IMG/VR virus record: IMGVR_UViG_3300029911_000060
Coordinates: 1 to 45,349 of that record
Strand: one strand, 5' to 3'
Origin: a virus
Length of the DNA stretch: 45,349 nt
A model generated the notes under the pieces. It saw nothing but the letters and a program-made list of their open reading frames with translations, was not told where the DNA came from and did no database searches. Position 1 is the first letter of the stretch; each line of letters opens with the position of its first letter. This document shows positions 39,137 through 45,349 of the stretch, piece by piece. A program made the position numbers and the translations under genes.

Positions 39137-39787
39137 ATGAAGAGATTATGGGTTCTATTAAAATTATGGTTAATCACCACAGCCTTAACTCTGATAACCC
39201 TTTGGTTTCTCTTTCACCCTCTGCTTAAAATGCACTTTCAAACCGCCCCGACTGAAAAACGTCAAAGGCTGACAATAAACGATGTCGGCCCCGGTCCGGG
39301 TAGGTTCTACCATCATGGACAGGTACTCCTACCCAATCCTAACATCTCTCCCGGTATGCTCCGCCCCGGCGTCACTGCGGATGAAGTATGCAGCACCAGC
39401 ACCAAAGAGTTCAGGCACACCACCGAAGCGATGAAGATGGAAGTGTACCGTGCCTATGGGGTGGCTCCACACGAGGGTATCTGTGCTCCAACCAGCCGCA
39501 CCACCGCATCCGGCCAGCAGCGAATTGAATCCTGCGAGGTTGACCATATCGATTCTCTTGAACTAGGTGGTGCCGACGACATTAAAAACCTGTTCATCCA
39601 GCCGTACAATCCGGCTGATGGCGTGCCCGGAGCCCACGCGAAGGACGCTGTGGAGAACTGGCTACACCATCAGGTATGTGTCACCCACACCATGACTCTA
39701 CAAGAGGCACAGCGGGAAATATCCACAGACTGGTATCAGGTCTACCTGAACAACCATTTAGCTCCTGCTGACGCTTTGAGCGAGTAG
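39137..39787 (+). CDS. Membrane-anchored HNH-like nuclease
   Basis: 216 aa, one of only two genes on the plus strand. The N-terminus (LLKLWLITTALTLITLWFLF) is a signal anchor. The C-terminal half has SCEVDHIDSLELGGADDIKN then LFIQPYNP and AKDAVENWLHHQVC, the layout of a bacterial HNH-type domain (C-E-V-D-H ... E-L-G-G ... N-L). The segment TADEVCSTSTKEFRHTTEAM upstream is typical of that family. Exported or periplasm-facing nucleases of this kind could degrade incoming DNA or act as a moron; the role is unproven. A TATACT element 7 nt before the start suggests its own promoter. The 3' end overlaps the minus-strand gene at 39758. Confidence 0.7.
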   Translation: MKRLWVLLKLWLITTALTLITLWFLFHPLLKMHFQTAPTEKRQRLTINDVGPGPGRFYHHGQVLLPNPNISPGMLRPGVTADEVCSTSTKEFRHTTEAMKMEVYRAYGVAPHEGICAPTSRTTASGQQRIESCEVDHIDSLELGGADDIKNLFIQPYNPADGVPGAHAKDAVENWLHHQVCVTHTMTLQEAQREISTDWYQVYLNNHLAPADALSE

Positions 39788-39919
39788 CACAGGGCATTCA
39801 CTGTCATGGTCTTCCCAGTGCAACCACACCTTACAAAAGCGGCAACAGGTGTGTTTCCCTTTGTCGTGTTGTACGAATGCTTTGAGAACCGCCTCGGCGA
39901 GGATTTTGCTGTTTTCCAT
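39758..39919 (-). CDS. 53-aa zinc-finger protein with amber codon in its leader
   Basis: From ATG 39919: MENSKILAEAVLKAFVQHDK, then CCRFCKVWLHWEDHDSECP, a clear C-x2-C ... H ... C zinc site. The only good ribosome-binding site (GAAGGAG) is 8 nt before an in-frame ATG at 39931, which reads ATG-ACG-TAG-GAT-ATG. Full translation from there requires decoding UAG, which the CTA tRNAs could do; otherwise re-initiation at 39919 is needed. Overlaps the 3' end of the HNH-like gene by 30 nt (convergent). Confidence 0.65.
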   Translation of the reverse strand: MENSKILAEAVLKAFVQHDKGKHTCCRFCKVWLHWEDHDSECPVLLAQSVSRS

Positions 39920-40043
39920 ATCCTACGTCATGTTTGTAACTCCTTCTTCGTTGTGCTACAGTTTGAATGATGCTGGATACGGGCTTCTATCCTTTCACCG
40001 TATCACAGCAGGGACGGGGGCAGATTTGACGCAGCCCCCTGCG

Positions 40044-40682
40044 TCAGACTTCGGTCGTCTGCCCCTCGACTTTCTTCCGGATGCCAACGCCAAGCCCCCA
40101 GTACACTTCAATCGTGTCCTCCCACATGGCCTCGCGGCATTCATTCCAGCTTGGACGCCACATGTATCCGTCGCTTCCCTTCTTCGGCGGCAAGTCCTTC
40201 ACCGGGTCTTTCGGGCTTAGTGGGGCGTGCCGATAAAACTGGTCTGCTTCAAAACGACAGTCTTCTCCGGGACGAATCTCATCCATTTTTTTCTTGACCC
40301 AGTTGTGAAATGCTTCCATCTCCACCTTGAGTTCAATGTTGCGTATTTCCTCGCGGGTTTTGTCGTCGGTTTCACGGTATCGCTTTGCCGTGTCCTCGTT
40401 ACCAACCTCAGAGTAGTCCACCGGCAAATCGGGATTGTTCAAGATGGCATCAGTTACACCCATGGCGGTGATGACTACCTTGCTGCCCCTTGACGTATAC
40501 TTGGCTCCCACTACGTTGTAATACGGGTCTTTACTGTAGTCTCTGATAAGTAATTGGGCTCGACCATCCCAATAACTTGGCTCCGTGTGGAGGCTGAAAA
40601 TGTCACGGTTGCCCACGCTGACTTCAACCTCCCCACTGGGGTCTTCTTCTTGTAACAACCTTATAAGTTCCTTGCTCTTCAT
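40044..40682 (-). CDS. Conserved large-phage hypothetical protein
   Basis: 212 aa, GAAGGGT 6-7 nt before the ATG. MKSKELIRLLQEEDPSGEVE opens an N-terminal domain of a type I have seen in other phage hypothetical proteins (VSVGNRDIFSL, PSYWDGRAQLLIRD). A helical middle and a C-terminus with WRPSWNECREAMWEDTIEVY follow. It overlaps the next upstream gene by 4 nt. Function unknown. Confidence 0.6.
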   Translation of the reverse strand: MKSKELIRLLQEEDPSGEVEVSVGNRDIFSLHTEPSYWDGRAQLLIRDYSKDPYYNVVGAKYTSRGSKVVITAMGVTDAILNNPDLPVDYSEVGNEDTAKRYRETDDKTREEIRNIELKVEMEAFHNWVKKKMDEIRPGEDCRFEADQFYRHAPLSPKDPVKDLPPKKGSDGYMWRPSWNECREAMWEDTIEVYWGLGVGIRKKVEGQTTEV

Positions 40683-41152
40683 GCCTTACCCTTCACGGCT
40701 TCGAGAGTAGCGATGAACTCCTCACGAGCCTGTTGTTTGATGGCGGGACGCATCTTTTCGATGGCCTCAAATACCTTCGCCTCGGTAAGCCGGTCGGATT
40801 CGGCTTGCTTGGCGGCGAAGAACTCATTGACGGCCTTCTCCCACCGGGTGACTTCGGCCTTGAAGTACGTCTGTACAGCTTCCTTGACGAGGGACTCAAT
40901 GATAGCCTTGGCCTCGGGAGGGAACTTGTACGTGCTGGTGATGCTCTTGTTGAATTCGGCGATGGACTTCCGAATGGTGGACTGCATCTCCAACTCAAAC
41001 TGAGCAAGAGAGATGGTTTGGGCTTTACGCTTAAGCTCCTCGGCAATCTTTTCGATAGCCATGTTCTGAAGCTTAAGTTTGACCTCGGGCTCTTCTTCAA
41101 GAATTTTACGAAGAGCGTCTGTACGAACAAGAAGTTCAACTTGTGTACTCAT
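40679..41152 (-). CDS. Coiled-coil-type hypothetical protein
   Basis: 157 aa, AAGGAG 8 nt upstream. Nearly all helical with regular Leu/Ile spacing (KLKLQNMAIEKIAEELKRKA, then FEAIEKMRPAIKQQAREEFI). Probably an oligomeric helical protein. Coupled to the downstream gene by ATGA. No family recognised. Confidence 0.6.
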   Translation of the reverse strand: MSTQVELLVRTDALRKILEEEPEVKLKLQNMAIEKIAEELKRKAQTISLAQFELEMQSTIRKSIAEFNKSITSTYKFPPEAKAIIESLVKEAVQTYFKAEVTRWEKAVNEFFAAKQAESDRLTEAKVFEAIEKMRPAIKQQAREEFIATLEAVKGKA

Positions 41153-41164
41153 GTCATTAACTCC

Positions 41165-41674
41165 TTAGACCAGTGGATACGTCGTGACTCTCATGGACTG
41201 AGCATGTGCTAACTTCTGCTTGTCCGCTGCTTCACCCTTCAACGTGAACTTGAGATTACGTGAATCGTAGGTGCTTTTAACCCCACTCAACGTCTTGTCG
41301 GAAGGCATGTGGGCATCGAGCCACACATTCCAGTTGATGACCACCGGAAGGTTCTCGTCCATGGCCTTGTAAATGGTGTACTCCCAGTCGGGGTTGTTCT
41401 GCTTACCCTTCTCGAAGTCCCGGTTAGCCCAAGTCCAAGCGTCAAGGTTCCAGCGGACGCTCGACCAGTAGAGAAACGTACGGTTTGGTTCCACACCAAG
41501 ACTGAATGAGTTCTCGACCGGCCCGTAAAGCTTGTCGTCGTTCGGCTTCTTGATGATAATGACATAGCCTTCTTTGGCTATATCCATAAGACGAGTGTTT
41601 CTCGCCATATCCTCGTCGGTGGCTACGAGGGGCTCTGATGGTTCAATAAGGCGTACAACTTCGTTAGGCTGCAC
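41165..41674 (-). CDS. 169-aa hypothetical protein
   Basis: GTG start at 41674 chosen because AGGAGG sits 6 nt upstream; overlaps the upstream gene by 11 nt. Contains GYVIIIKKPNDDKLYGPVEN, TFLYWSSVRWNLDAWTW and PVVINWNVWLDAHMPSDKTL; alpha/beta character. Function unknown. Confidence 0.55.
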   Translation of the reverse strand: MQPNEVVRLIEPSEPLVATDEDMARNTRLMDIAKEGYVIIIKKPNDDKLYGPVENSFSLGVEPNRTFLYWSSVRWNLDAWTWANRDFEKGKQNNPDWEYTIYKAMDENLPVVINWNVWLDAHMPSDKTLSGVKSTYDSRNLKFTLKGEAADKQKLAHAQSMRVTTYPLV

Positions 41675-42020
41675 AGGCAACCTCCTCTCTTTCACGGATG
41701 ATGAAAGCTTCCGTGACTTTACGGTTCTTGTAGTCGGCGGCGAGAATCTCAGCGATAGTCTGATGGAGAGCCACGCGGAGTATCTTGCCCTTCCTGCGGT
41801 CGATGATGGCATAGAGCCCGGTGGATGAGACCTCACCCTTCTGAAGCTCCTTGCTGCCTTCCCTGATGGAGACACGCTCCACATGATAGGGAAGGCTGGA
41901 AAGCTTCACAGCGTGGTCGGCAAGCGCCTTGCTGAAGGTAATGCGATGGACAGCTTTGTCGCTGACAATCGCCCAAGCCTTATCGTTAGGGCACCCTTTG
42001 ATGGAGCATTGAATAGCCAT
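41664..42020 (-). CDS. 118-aa hypothetical protein
   Basis: From ATG 42020, GGAGG 7 nt upstream. Begins MAIQCSIKGCPNDKAWAIVS; the N-terminal cysteines may bind metal. The middle is helical (LADHAVKLSSLPYHVERVSI) and the C-terminus is basic. In tight overlap with both neighbours. Function unknown. Confidence 0.55.
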   Translation of the reverse strand: MAIQCSIKGCPNDKAWAIVSDKAVHRITFSKALADHAVKLSSLPYHVERVSIREGSKELQKGEVSSTGLYAIIDRRKGKILRVALHQTIAEILAADYKNRKVTEAFIIREREEVACAA

Positions 42021-42283
42021 TATGCCGCCTCCTGTAACAGGAGAGTTGATTCCTGTGGAGACCAAAGCTTGTACGTACCAAGAGCACGACGCTGCTTCTT
42101 ATTAGTGATGGGGTATGTGGCGATAGCGGTGAGGCCAAGGTCGTAATCGGGCTCGTAGAAAGCCTCGAATGCGATACCATAGCGCGTGAGCCTAGCGGCT
42201 ACGGCTTCAAGGGATGACTTGTCGGGGATACCGATGAGGACAACCGAAGGTGTTTCATTGTAGTCGGTGAGTCGTTTTGCCAT
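42020..42283 (-). CDS. Pth2-fold-like small protein
   Basis: 87 aa. SVVLIGIPDKSSLEAVAARL then AFYEPDYDLGLTAIATYPIT resembles the second half of the Pth2 fold (strand-helix, then an E-P-D-x-x-L-G-x-T-A-I-A-T block). The C-terminus is basic. It could be a third Pth2-related protein here or a distinct phage family of similar shape. Faces the plus-strand endonuclease gene across an AT-rich spacer. Confidence 0.5.
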   Translation of the reverse strand: MAKRLTDYNETPSVVLIGIPDKSSLEAVAARLTRYGIAFEAFYEPDYDLGLTAIATYPITNKKQRRALGTYKLWSPQESTLLLQEAA

Positions 42284-42321
42284 CTCGAAAGTGGCGTGGT
42301 TGGATTGGACTATCTGTTGGG

Positions 42322-42346
42322 CAAGATTATCTTTGGGAAAATCTTG
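42322..42346. promoter_or_regulatory. Inverted repeat in the divergent intergenic region
   Basis: CAAGATT...AATCTTG, 7-bp arms with an 11-bp spacer, midway between two divergent genes. Could be an operator or a hairpin in one leader. Confidence 0.45.
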
Positions 42347-42414
42347 TCTAACAAATACATAGATGTAGGGGTCATTCAGCTAGGTCATACATTTAGCCCC
42401 TCCTTGAGGCTACC

Positions 42415-43059
42415 GTGCAAAAATATGCTACTTTGAAATCTGTAACTCCAGTTGAACTACAAACGATTATTACCGAGTCCACTCATGTTTGTCAAATTCT
42501 TCATAAATTTGGACTAACCAATGGTACCGGGAACCACCGCACATTCTGGAAAACCATAGAAGAGTTGGGTCTTGATACTTCCAACATCGTCAGAGGGCGC
42601 GGAGGGCCTCTAGTAAGTAAATCCGAAAACCACAAACTTAAACTTCGACTGAGTAAATTGGCAAAACACGGAGTGTCGGCTGAAGATTGTGAAAGTAACA
42701 AAGGCAACCGCTGGTGTGCGAGGCATAAATCATTTCTTCCACAATCGGCGTTCCACACCGGGAAGCGCGGCTCATGTAGGCAATGCTGCCGAGAACAGAA
42801 CTTTGAAAGGTCGCACCACCTTCCGTACGAATGGTACACAACCACACTGCAAAAGCAAAACGGAGGGTGTGCCATCTGCCACACACCGCCCGAAGAGGGC
42901 CGGGTGTTGTGCTTAGACCACGACCATAGATGCTGTGCAGGAGAGGGGTCATGTGGTGAGTGTGCGAGGGGCTTGCTTTGCAGCCGCTGCAACACACTCG
43001 TGGGTTGGTTAGAGTGCAACCGAGAGATAGTTGAGACAGCGTTGCAGTATGCAGCCTAG
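42415..43059 (+). CDS. Endonuclease VII-like HNH endonuclease
   Basis: 214 aa from a GTG with GAGG 6-7 nt upstream, on the plus strand. The C-terminal half contains CAICHTPPEEGRVLCLDHDH, then CARGLLCSRCNTLVGWL: the zinc-binding, D-H-D-H-bearing fold of the recombination endonuclease VII/HNH group. The N-terminus has HTH-like character (SLSKLAKHG-type region). Free-standing relatives are often homing endonucleases in phages; a Holliday-junction role is also possible. Its stop overlaps the end of a minus-strand gene by 4 nt. Confidence 0.8.
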   Translation: MQKYATLKSVTPVELQTIITESTHVCQILHKFGLTNGTGNHRTFWKTIEELGLDTSNIVRGRGGPLVSKSENHKLKLRLSKLAKHGVSAEDCESNKGNRWCARHKSFLPQSAFHTGKRGSCRQCCREQNFERSHHLPYEWYTTTLQKQNGGCAICHTPPEEGRVLCLDHDHRCCAGEGSCGECARGLLCSRCNTLVGWLECNREIVETALQYAA

Positions 43060-43232
43060 CGGAATTCGGAAGACCGGGGGTCGGTGTTATCAAGTCTGAA
43101 AATAACCTTACCCCCTTCAATTTCAGGGAGAACAGGACGGTTGATAGTCACCGTCGAATCTCCTTTTTGAATGGTTCCATTTGCACCCAACAACATGAGG
43201 TCGTTAAAGTCAAGTTCGATTTCAATTTTCAT
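43056..43232 (-). CDS. 58-aa hypothetical protein
   Basis: From ATG 43232: MKIEIELDFNDLMLLGANGT. TAGGAG lies 6 nt upstream. Beta-rich, acidic, ends GGKVIFRLDNTDPRSSEFR. Function unknown. Confidence 0.6.
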   Translation of the reverse strand: MKIEIELDFNDLMLLGANGTIQKGDSTVTINRPVLPEIEGGKVIFRLDNTDPRSSEFR

Positions 43233-43233
43233 T

Positions 43234-43452
43234 CTAGCTCCTACTACCAAAATCTTTTTCGTCGTTCCAGCCGTACCGCATGAACTCACTGTTGTGAAGT
43301 TCGAACCGGCACCAGTCTTCGAGTTCTTCCTGAATATCGCTCTCGTCCCAATCTGCCGGAACATTTACAAACTCGCTGTGCTGACCGCCGCGATATGTCT
43401 TCCAGAACTCAAGCTTACGGTCGCCCTCGGGTTTGATATAGCGTGTCGGCAT
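43234..43452 (-). CDS. 72-aa hypothetical protein
   Basis: Begins MPTRYIKPEGDRKLEFWKTY; GAGGTGA 8 nt upstream. An acidic middle (ADWDESDIQEELEDWCRFEL) resembles small phage acidic proteins. One nt separates it from the next gene. Function unknown. Confidence 0.6.
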   Translation of the reverse strand: MPTRYIKPEGDRKLEFWKTYRGGQHSEFVNVPADWDESDIQEELEDWCRFELHNSEFMRYGWNDEKDFGSRS

Positions 43453-43459
43453 GTCAGTT

Positions 43460-43702
43460 TCACCTCGGTGTCACTACCTTGGAGACTCTCTCCATTGTGG
43501 AGAAAAGACACGCAGTCTCCGATATCGAAAAAAAGCTTACGAAGATCTTGTGCTCACCGCCATCTTTAGTATTGCCATCACTCCAGATTTGAGCCACGCC
43601 GGTCCAGCCACCATAGTCCTCATCCTCAATCCAATGCACTTGAAATGAAGGGTAGTGTGAATTATTAAGACGGGTTCTGGTTGTGTGAGTTCTGCGAGAC
43701 AT
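43460..43702 (-). CDS. 80-aa hypothetical protein
   Basis: Begins MSRRTHTTRTRLNNSHYPSF; AGGAG 4-5 nt upstream. Contains QVHWIEDEDYGGWTGVAQIW, a beta-rich aromatic stretch. First gene after the tmRNA hairpin. Function unknown. Confidence 0.6.
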   Translation of the reverse strand: MSRRTHTTRTRLNNSHYPSFQVHWIEDEDYGGWTGVAQIWSDGNTKDGGEHKIFVSFFSISETACLFSTMERVSKVVTPR

Positions 43703-43718
43703 AGACTCCTAATCGGCA

Positions 43719-43738
43719 GAGGCCGCTTTCGCGGCCTC
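43719..43738 (-). terminator. Terminator-like hairpin after the tmRNA
   Basis: Perfect 8-bp stem GAGGCCGC/GCGGCCTC with a GAAA tetraloop on the minus strand. No strong U-tract follows, so it may also be a processing or stabilising hairpin. Confidence 0.65.
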
Positions 43739-43744
43739 ACCCTA

Positions 43745-44080
43745 GACAGGACTGGGAACAAGGTAACTGTCAACCTTGGCAGGGCTGGTTATTAAGCAGC
43801 CATTGCGTATGCAGGAGTTTCCGCATTTATTTTTGTTGCATTCCCGTATAGGCCATGCCATCCACCGTATTGCGTGGAATCGCTGACCCTCTCCGGCTCC
43901 CCGGAGAACGAACAGGTATACTAAAACGAGTTGTAGACCGCTTCCGCCTGAACACCCGTCGAAACCGTGACACACCCAAGGTGAAACAATGAAACCAAAC
44001 TTGGTGGATGTGGTGGGAGTCGGACCCACGTCCGAATGTCGTTTAGAACGTCTTCAGTCCCTTGCGGGACAAACAACCAT
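43745..44080 (-). ncRNA. ssrA: Circularly permuted (two-piece) tmRNA
   Basis: Transcription order: first the 3' acceptor piece (44080-44002) with hairpin GTCCC-GCAA-GGGAC, T-arm GTGGG-TCCGACT-CCCAC, acceptor strand CACATCC, discriminator A and CCA. A spacer of about 24 nt follows, then the coding piece starting at 43977 with GGGTGTG, which pairs with CACATCC (one G-U), and the hallmark GGTTTCGACGGG. The tag frame at 43839-43789 is GCA...GCT-GCT-TAA-TAA, encoding ATKINAETPAYAMAA; its end resembles the YALAA ClpXP degron. A hairpin CAAGGT/ACCTTG follows. It rescues stalled ribosomes and tags nascent proteins. Confidence 0.9.
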
Positions 44081-44086
44081 GTACAA

Positions 44087-44116
44087 ATAATACCCGTATT
44101 CGAAAAACTTTGTCAA
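44087..44116 (-). promoter_or_regulatory. Strong sigma70-type promoter of the tmRNA
   Basis: Consensus TTGACA (44116-44111), 18-bp spacer, TATTAT (44092-44087). Transcription would start near 44080, exactly at the acceptor piece of the permuted tmRNA. Confidence 0.8.
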
Positions 44117-44353
44117 CTATTCTTCTTCACCCTCGCCACTGTGAGAGAAGGCGTGCTGCATGGAGAACAACTGCACAACCGGCCAGAGCACGATGGTCAA
44201 CATGGAATAGAGGCAGACCATGACGAAAAATGTTCGGTCGTTGTTCATGGTTTCGCGATACTCGATTTCAATGATGGCCTGATTGACGCGGTAGGTTTGC
44301 CACATGCCCATCAACCAAACGAAGACAGCTACACTCCAGCCTATACCCATCAT
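44117..44353 (-). CDS. 78-aa membrane protein
   Basis: Begins MMGIGWSVAVFVWLMGMWQT (first helix) and has a second helix in FFVMVCLYSMLTIVLWPVVQ, with an acidic tail ending GEGEEE. GTATTAG sits just before the ATG. Its stop abuts the tmRNA promoter. Function unknown. Confidence 0.6.
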   Translation of the reverse strand: MMGIGWSVAVFVWLMGMWQTYRVNQAIIEIEYRETMNNDRTFFVMVCLYSMLTIVLWPVVQLFSMQHAFSHSGEGEEE

Positions 44354-44355
44354 GT

Positions 44356-45349
44356 CTAATACCCTTCTTGTAAGGCTTCGAGATTCTCCGGGCTCATAAA
44401 CTGCCGATAAAACGTGATGTCACTTGGGTCGATAGTTACATTTGGTATCTTCTTCCACTCGAAGCCCCCGCCAGTCTCATATGTGTAAGGATTCAAATCC
44501 ACATCTACAACTTCGGACTGACCATTCTCATCTTCGTTCTCGTATTCCCACACCATGAGGCTGACATGTTGTACATCAGAGTGTGTCCACGTGGTGGCGG
44601 CGTATCCTTGGTTGATTAGTAGGTCTTGCCATCCATCCGCAATGAGATGACAGATGCCACCGAAGCCAACCTCAGCATCTCCGTAGTCCTCATCGGATGC
44701 ATCCCATTCGTCATATATCCTTTGAGCAATGGCGGCAAGCTGAGGGCGGAAAGCGGTAAGCTTCGCAACGAGACCACCTGATGCCGTCTTGTATGGGACG
44801 CGGGATTCTAGGAAGTCCACATCCGAATCTTTAACGTTGTAATCCAACCCCTTCTGCCATTTGACTTCGAGGAGTCGTTTCGTTCCGCCATGGTAGAGTC
44901 GCGATTGTTCAGGCTCAAGGTTTCGAACCCTGCGGATAACACCCTTCATTCCATCAGATTTCCGACGAACCTTGGAGCCGATGTCTCCGGGCTTGGAAAG
45001 TGTGGGGTCAATCTCGTAGACTCGACTCGGGTCATACACACAAATTTGGTCGCCATCGAGAAACTTACGAAGTCCCTGACCCCTGAACCATACCGCATCC
45101 CACTGAGACTTTAAATGCTCAGTCATTTTCTTAGTTGCAGCTACCCGGTCTTTCTTAGCTAACTCAGGGTCATAGCCATTCTTAATCCACCAATTCATCA
45201 TGGTGTGAGGGACGGCGAAGTTAATAGTTTCGCAGTTAGACACATTGAGATAGTAAGTCTTCATCCCTTTGGTGGAATTCTCATTAAACATCTTGGCTAC
45301 GCTCTGGCTGGTCGTAAAATATACACCATAACCAAGGTGATGAACAGGG
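44356..45349 (-). CDS. ART-like protein, partial
   Basis: Runs off the right edge: the frame is open through 45348 and the extra N-terminal residues (LGYGVYFTTSQSVAKMF) form the G-x-G-V-Y-F-T ... A block of ADP-ribosyltransferase/PARP-like folds. Later, HLKSQWDAVWFRG then GDQICVYDPSRVYEIDP matches the usual end of such domains. The remaining about 200 residues, including RIYDEWDASDEDYGDAEVGF and acidic stretches, are unassigned. It would modify a protein or nucleic acid with ADP-ribose if active; the catalytic residues upstream lie outside the window. Internal ATG at 45291 is not the likely start. Confidence 0.55.
   Translation of the reverse strand, partial: PVHHLGYGVYFTTSQSVAKMFNENSTKGMKTYYLNVSNCETINFAVPHTMMNWWIKNGYDPELAKKDRVAATKKMTEHLKSQWDAVWFRGQGLRKFLDGDQICVYDPSRVYEIDPTLSKPGDIGSKVRRKSDGMKGVIRRVRNLEPEQSRLYHGGTKRLLEVKWQKGLDYNVKDSDVDFLESRVPYKTASGGLVAKLTAFRPQLAAIAQRIYDEWDASDEDYGDAEVGFGGICHLIADGWQDLLINQGYAATTWTHSDVQHVSLMVWEYENEDENGQSEVVDVDLNPYTYETGGGFEWKKIPNVTIDPSDITFYRQFMSPENLEALQEGY

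Noticed and set aside
41165-41884. 239-aa frame starting at 41884
   Set aside because: The first 70 residues are antisense-like low-complexity sequence lying over the neighbouring gene; AGGAGG points to a GTG start at 41674.
1-45349. Integrase, repressor or other lysogeny genes, rRNA and insertion sequences
   Set aside because: None seen; the mobile elements present are homing endonucleases and the intein.

Overview
The window is a piece of a large, contractile-tailed (myovirus) bacteriophage genome. Evidence: a complete tail sheath and tail tube, a probable prohead protease and a scaffold-like protein in the T4 order sheath-tube-protease-scaffold; many very small overlapping genes with strong Shine-Dalgarno sequences; a run of phage tRNA genes; homing endonucleases and an intein. 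Apart from two plus-strand nuclease genes, every gene reads on the minus strand, so transcription runs from right to left. A permuted (two-piece) tmRNA is the main host hint: that architecture is known from alphaproteobacteria, some cyanobacteria and some betaproteobacteria. Nothing in the window proves the host.

Positions 1-17400 are the virion module. In transcription order it holds three large structural or baseplate-like proteins, a GIY-YIG endonuclease, an FmdB-type zinc ribbon, a very large tail sheath (1177 aa), two unassigned virion-type proteins, the tail tube, an ART-like protein with an Asp/Glu microsatellite, the protease and a long acidic scaffold-like protein cut by the left edge.

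Positions 17400-26800 hold metabolism and replication genes. Among them are a nicotinamide phosphoribosyltransferase next to a bifunctional NMN adenylyltransferase/Nudix protein (an NAD+ salvage pair) and a UvrD/Rep-type helicase split by a 284-residue intein. Many 40-120 aa genes are coupled by ATGA or TAATG overlaps.

Positions 26800-30120 hold a TerD-like stress-domain protein and a GIY-YIG endonuclease. Four copies of an unrecognised structured RNA (plus one divergent hairpin) surround them, and covariation between copies supports the fold. Positions 30200-38700 are a tRNA and RNA-repair region: ten or eleven credible tRNAs plus tRNA-like sequences, an RNA ligase, two Pth2-like paralogues, thioredoxin, two Tat-signal peptides and many small zinc-binding proteins. 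Two of the tRNAs carry a CTA anticodon and are therefore predicted amber suppressors.

Positions 38700-45349 hold small conserved phage proteins, a membrane-anchored HNH-like protein and an endonuclease VII-like protein on the plus strand, the permuted tmRNA with a strong sigma70-type promoter and encoded proteolysis tag, and an ART-like protein cut by the right edge. The translation-related theme (tmRNA, suppressor tRNAs, other tRNAs, RNA ligase, Pth2-like proteins) and the NAD+ theme (NadV/NadM plus two ART-like proteins) are the two most coherent stories here. All function calls rest on motif recognition by eye; no database search was run.
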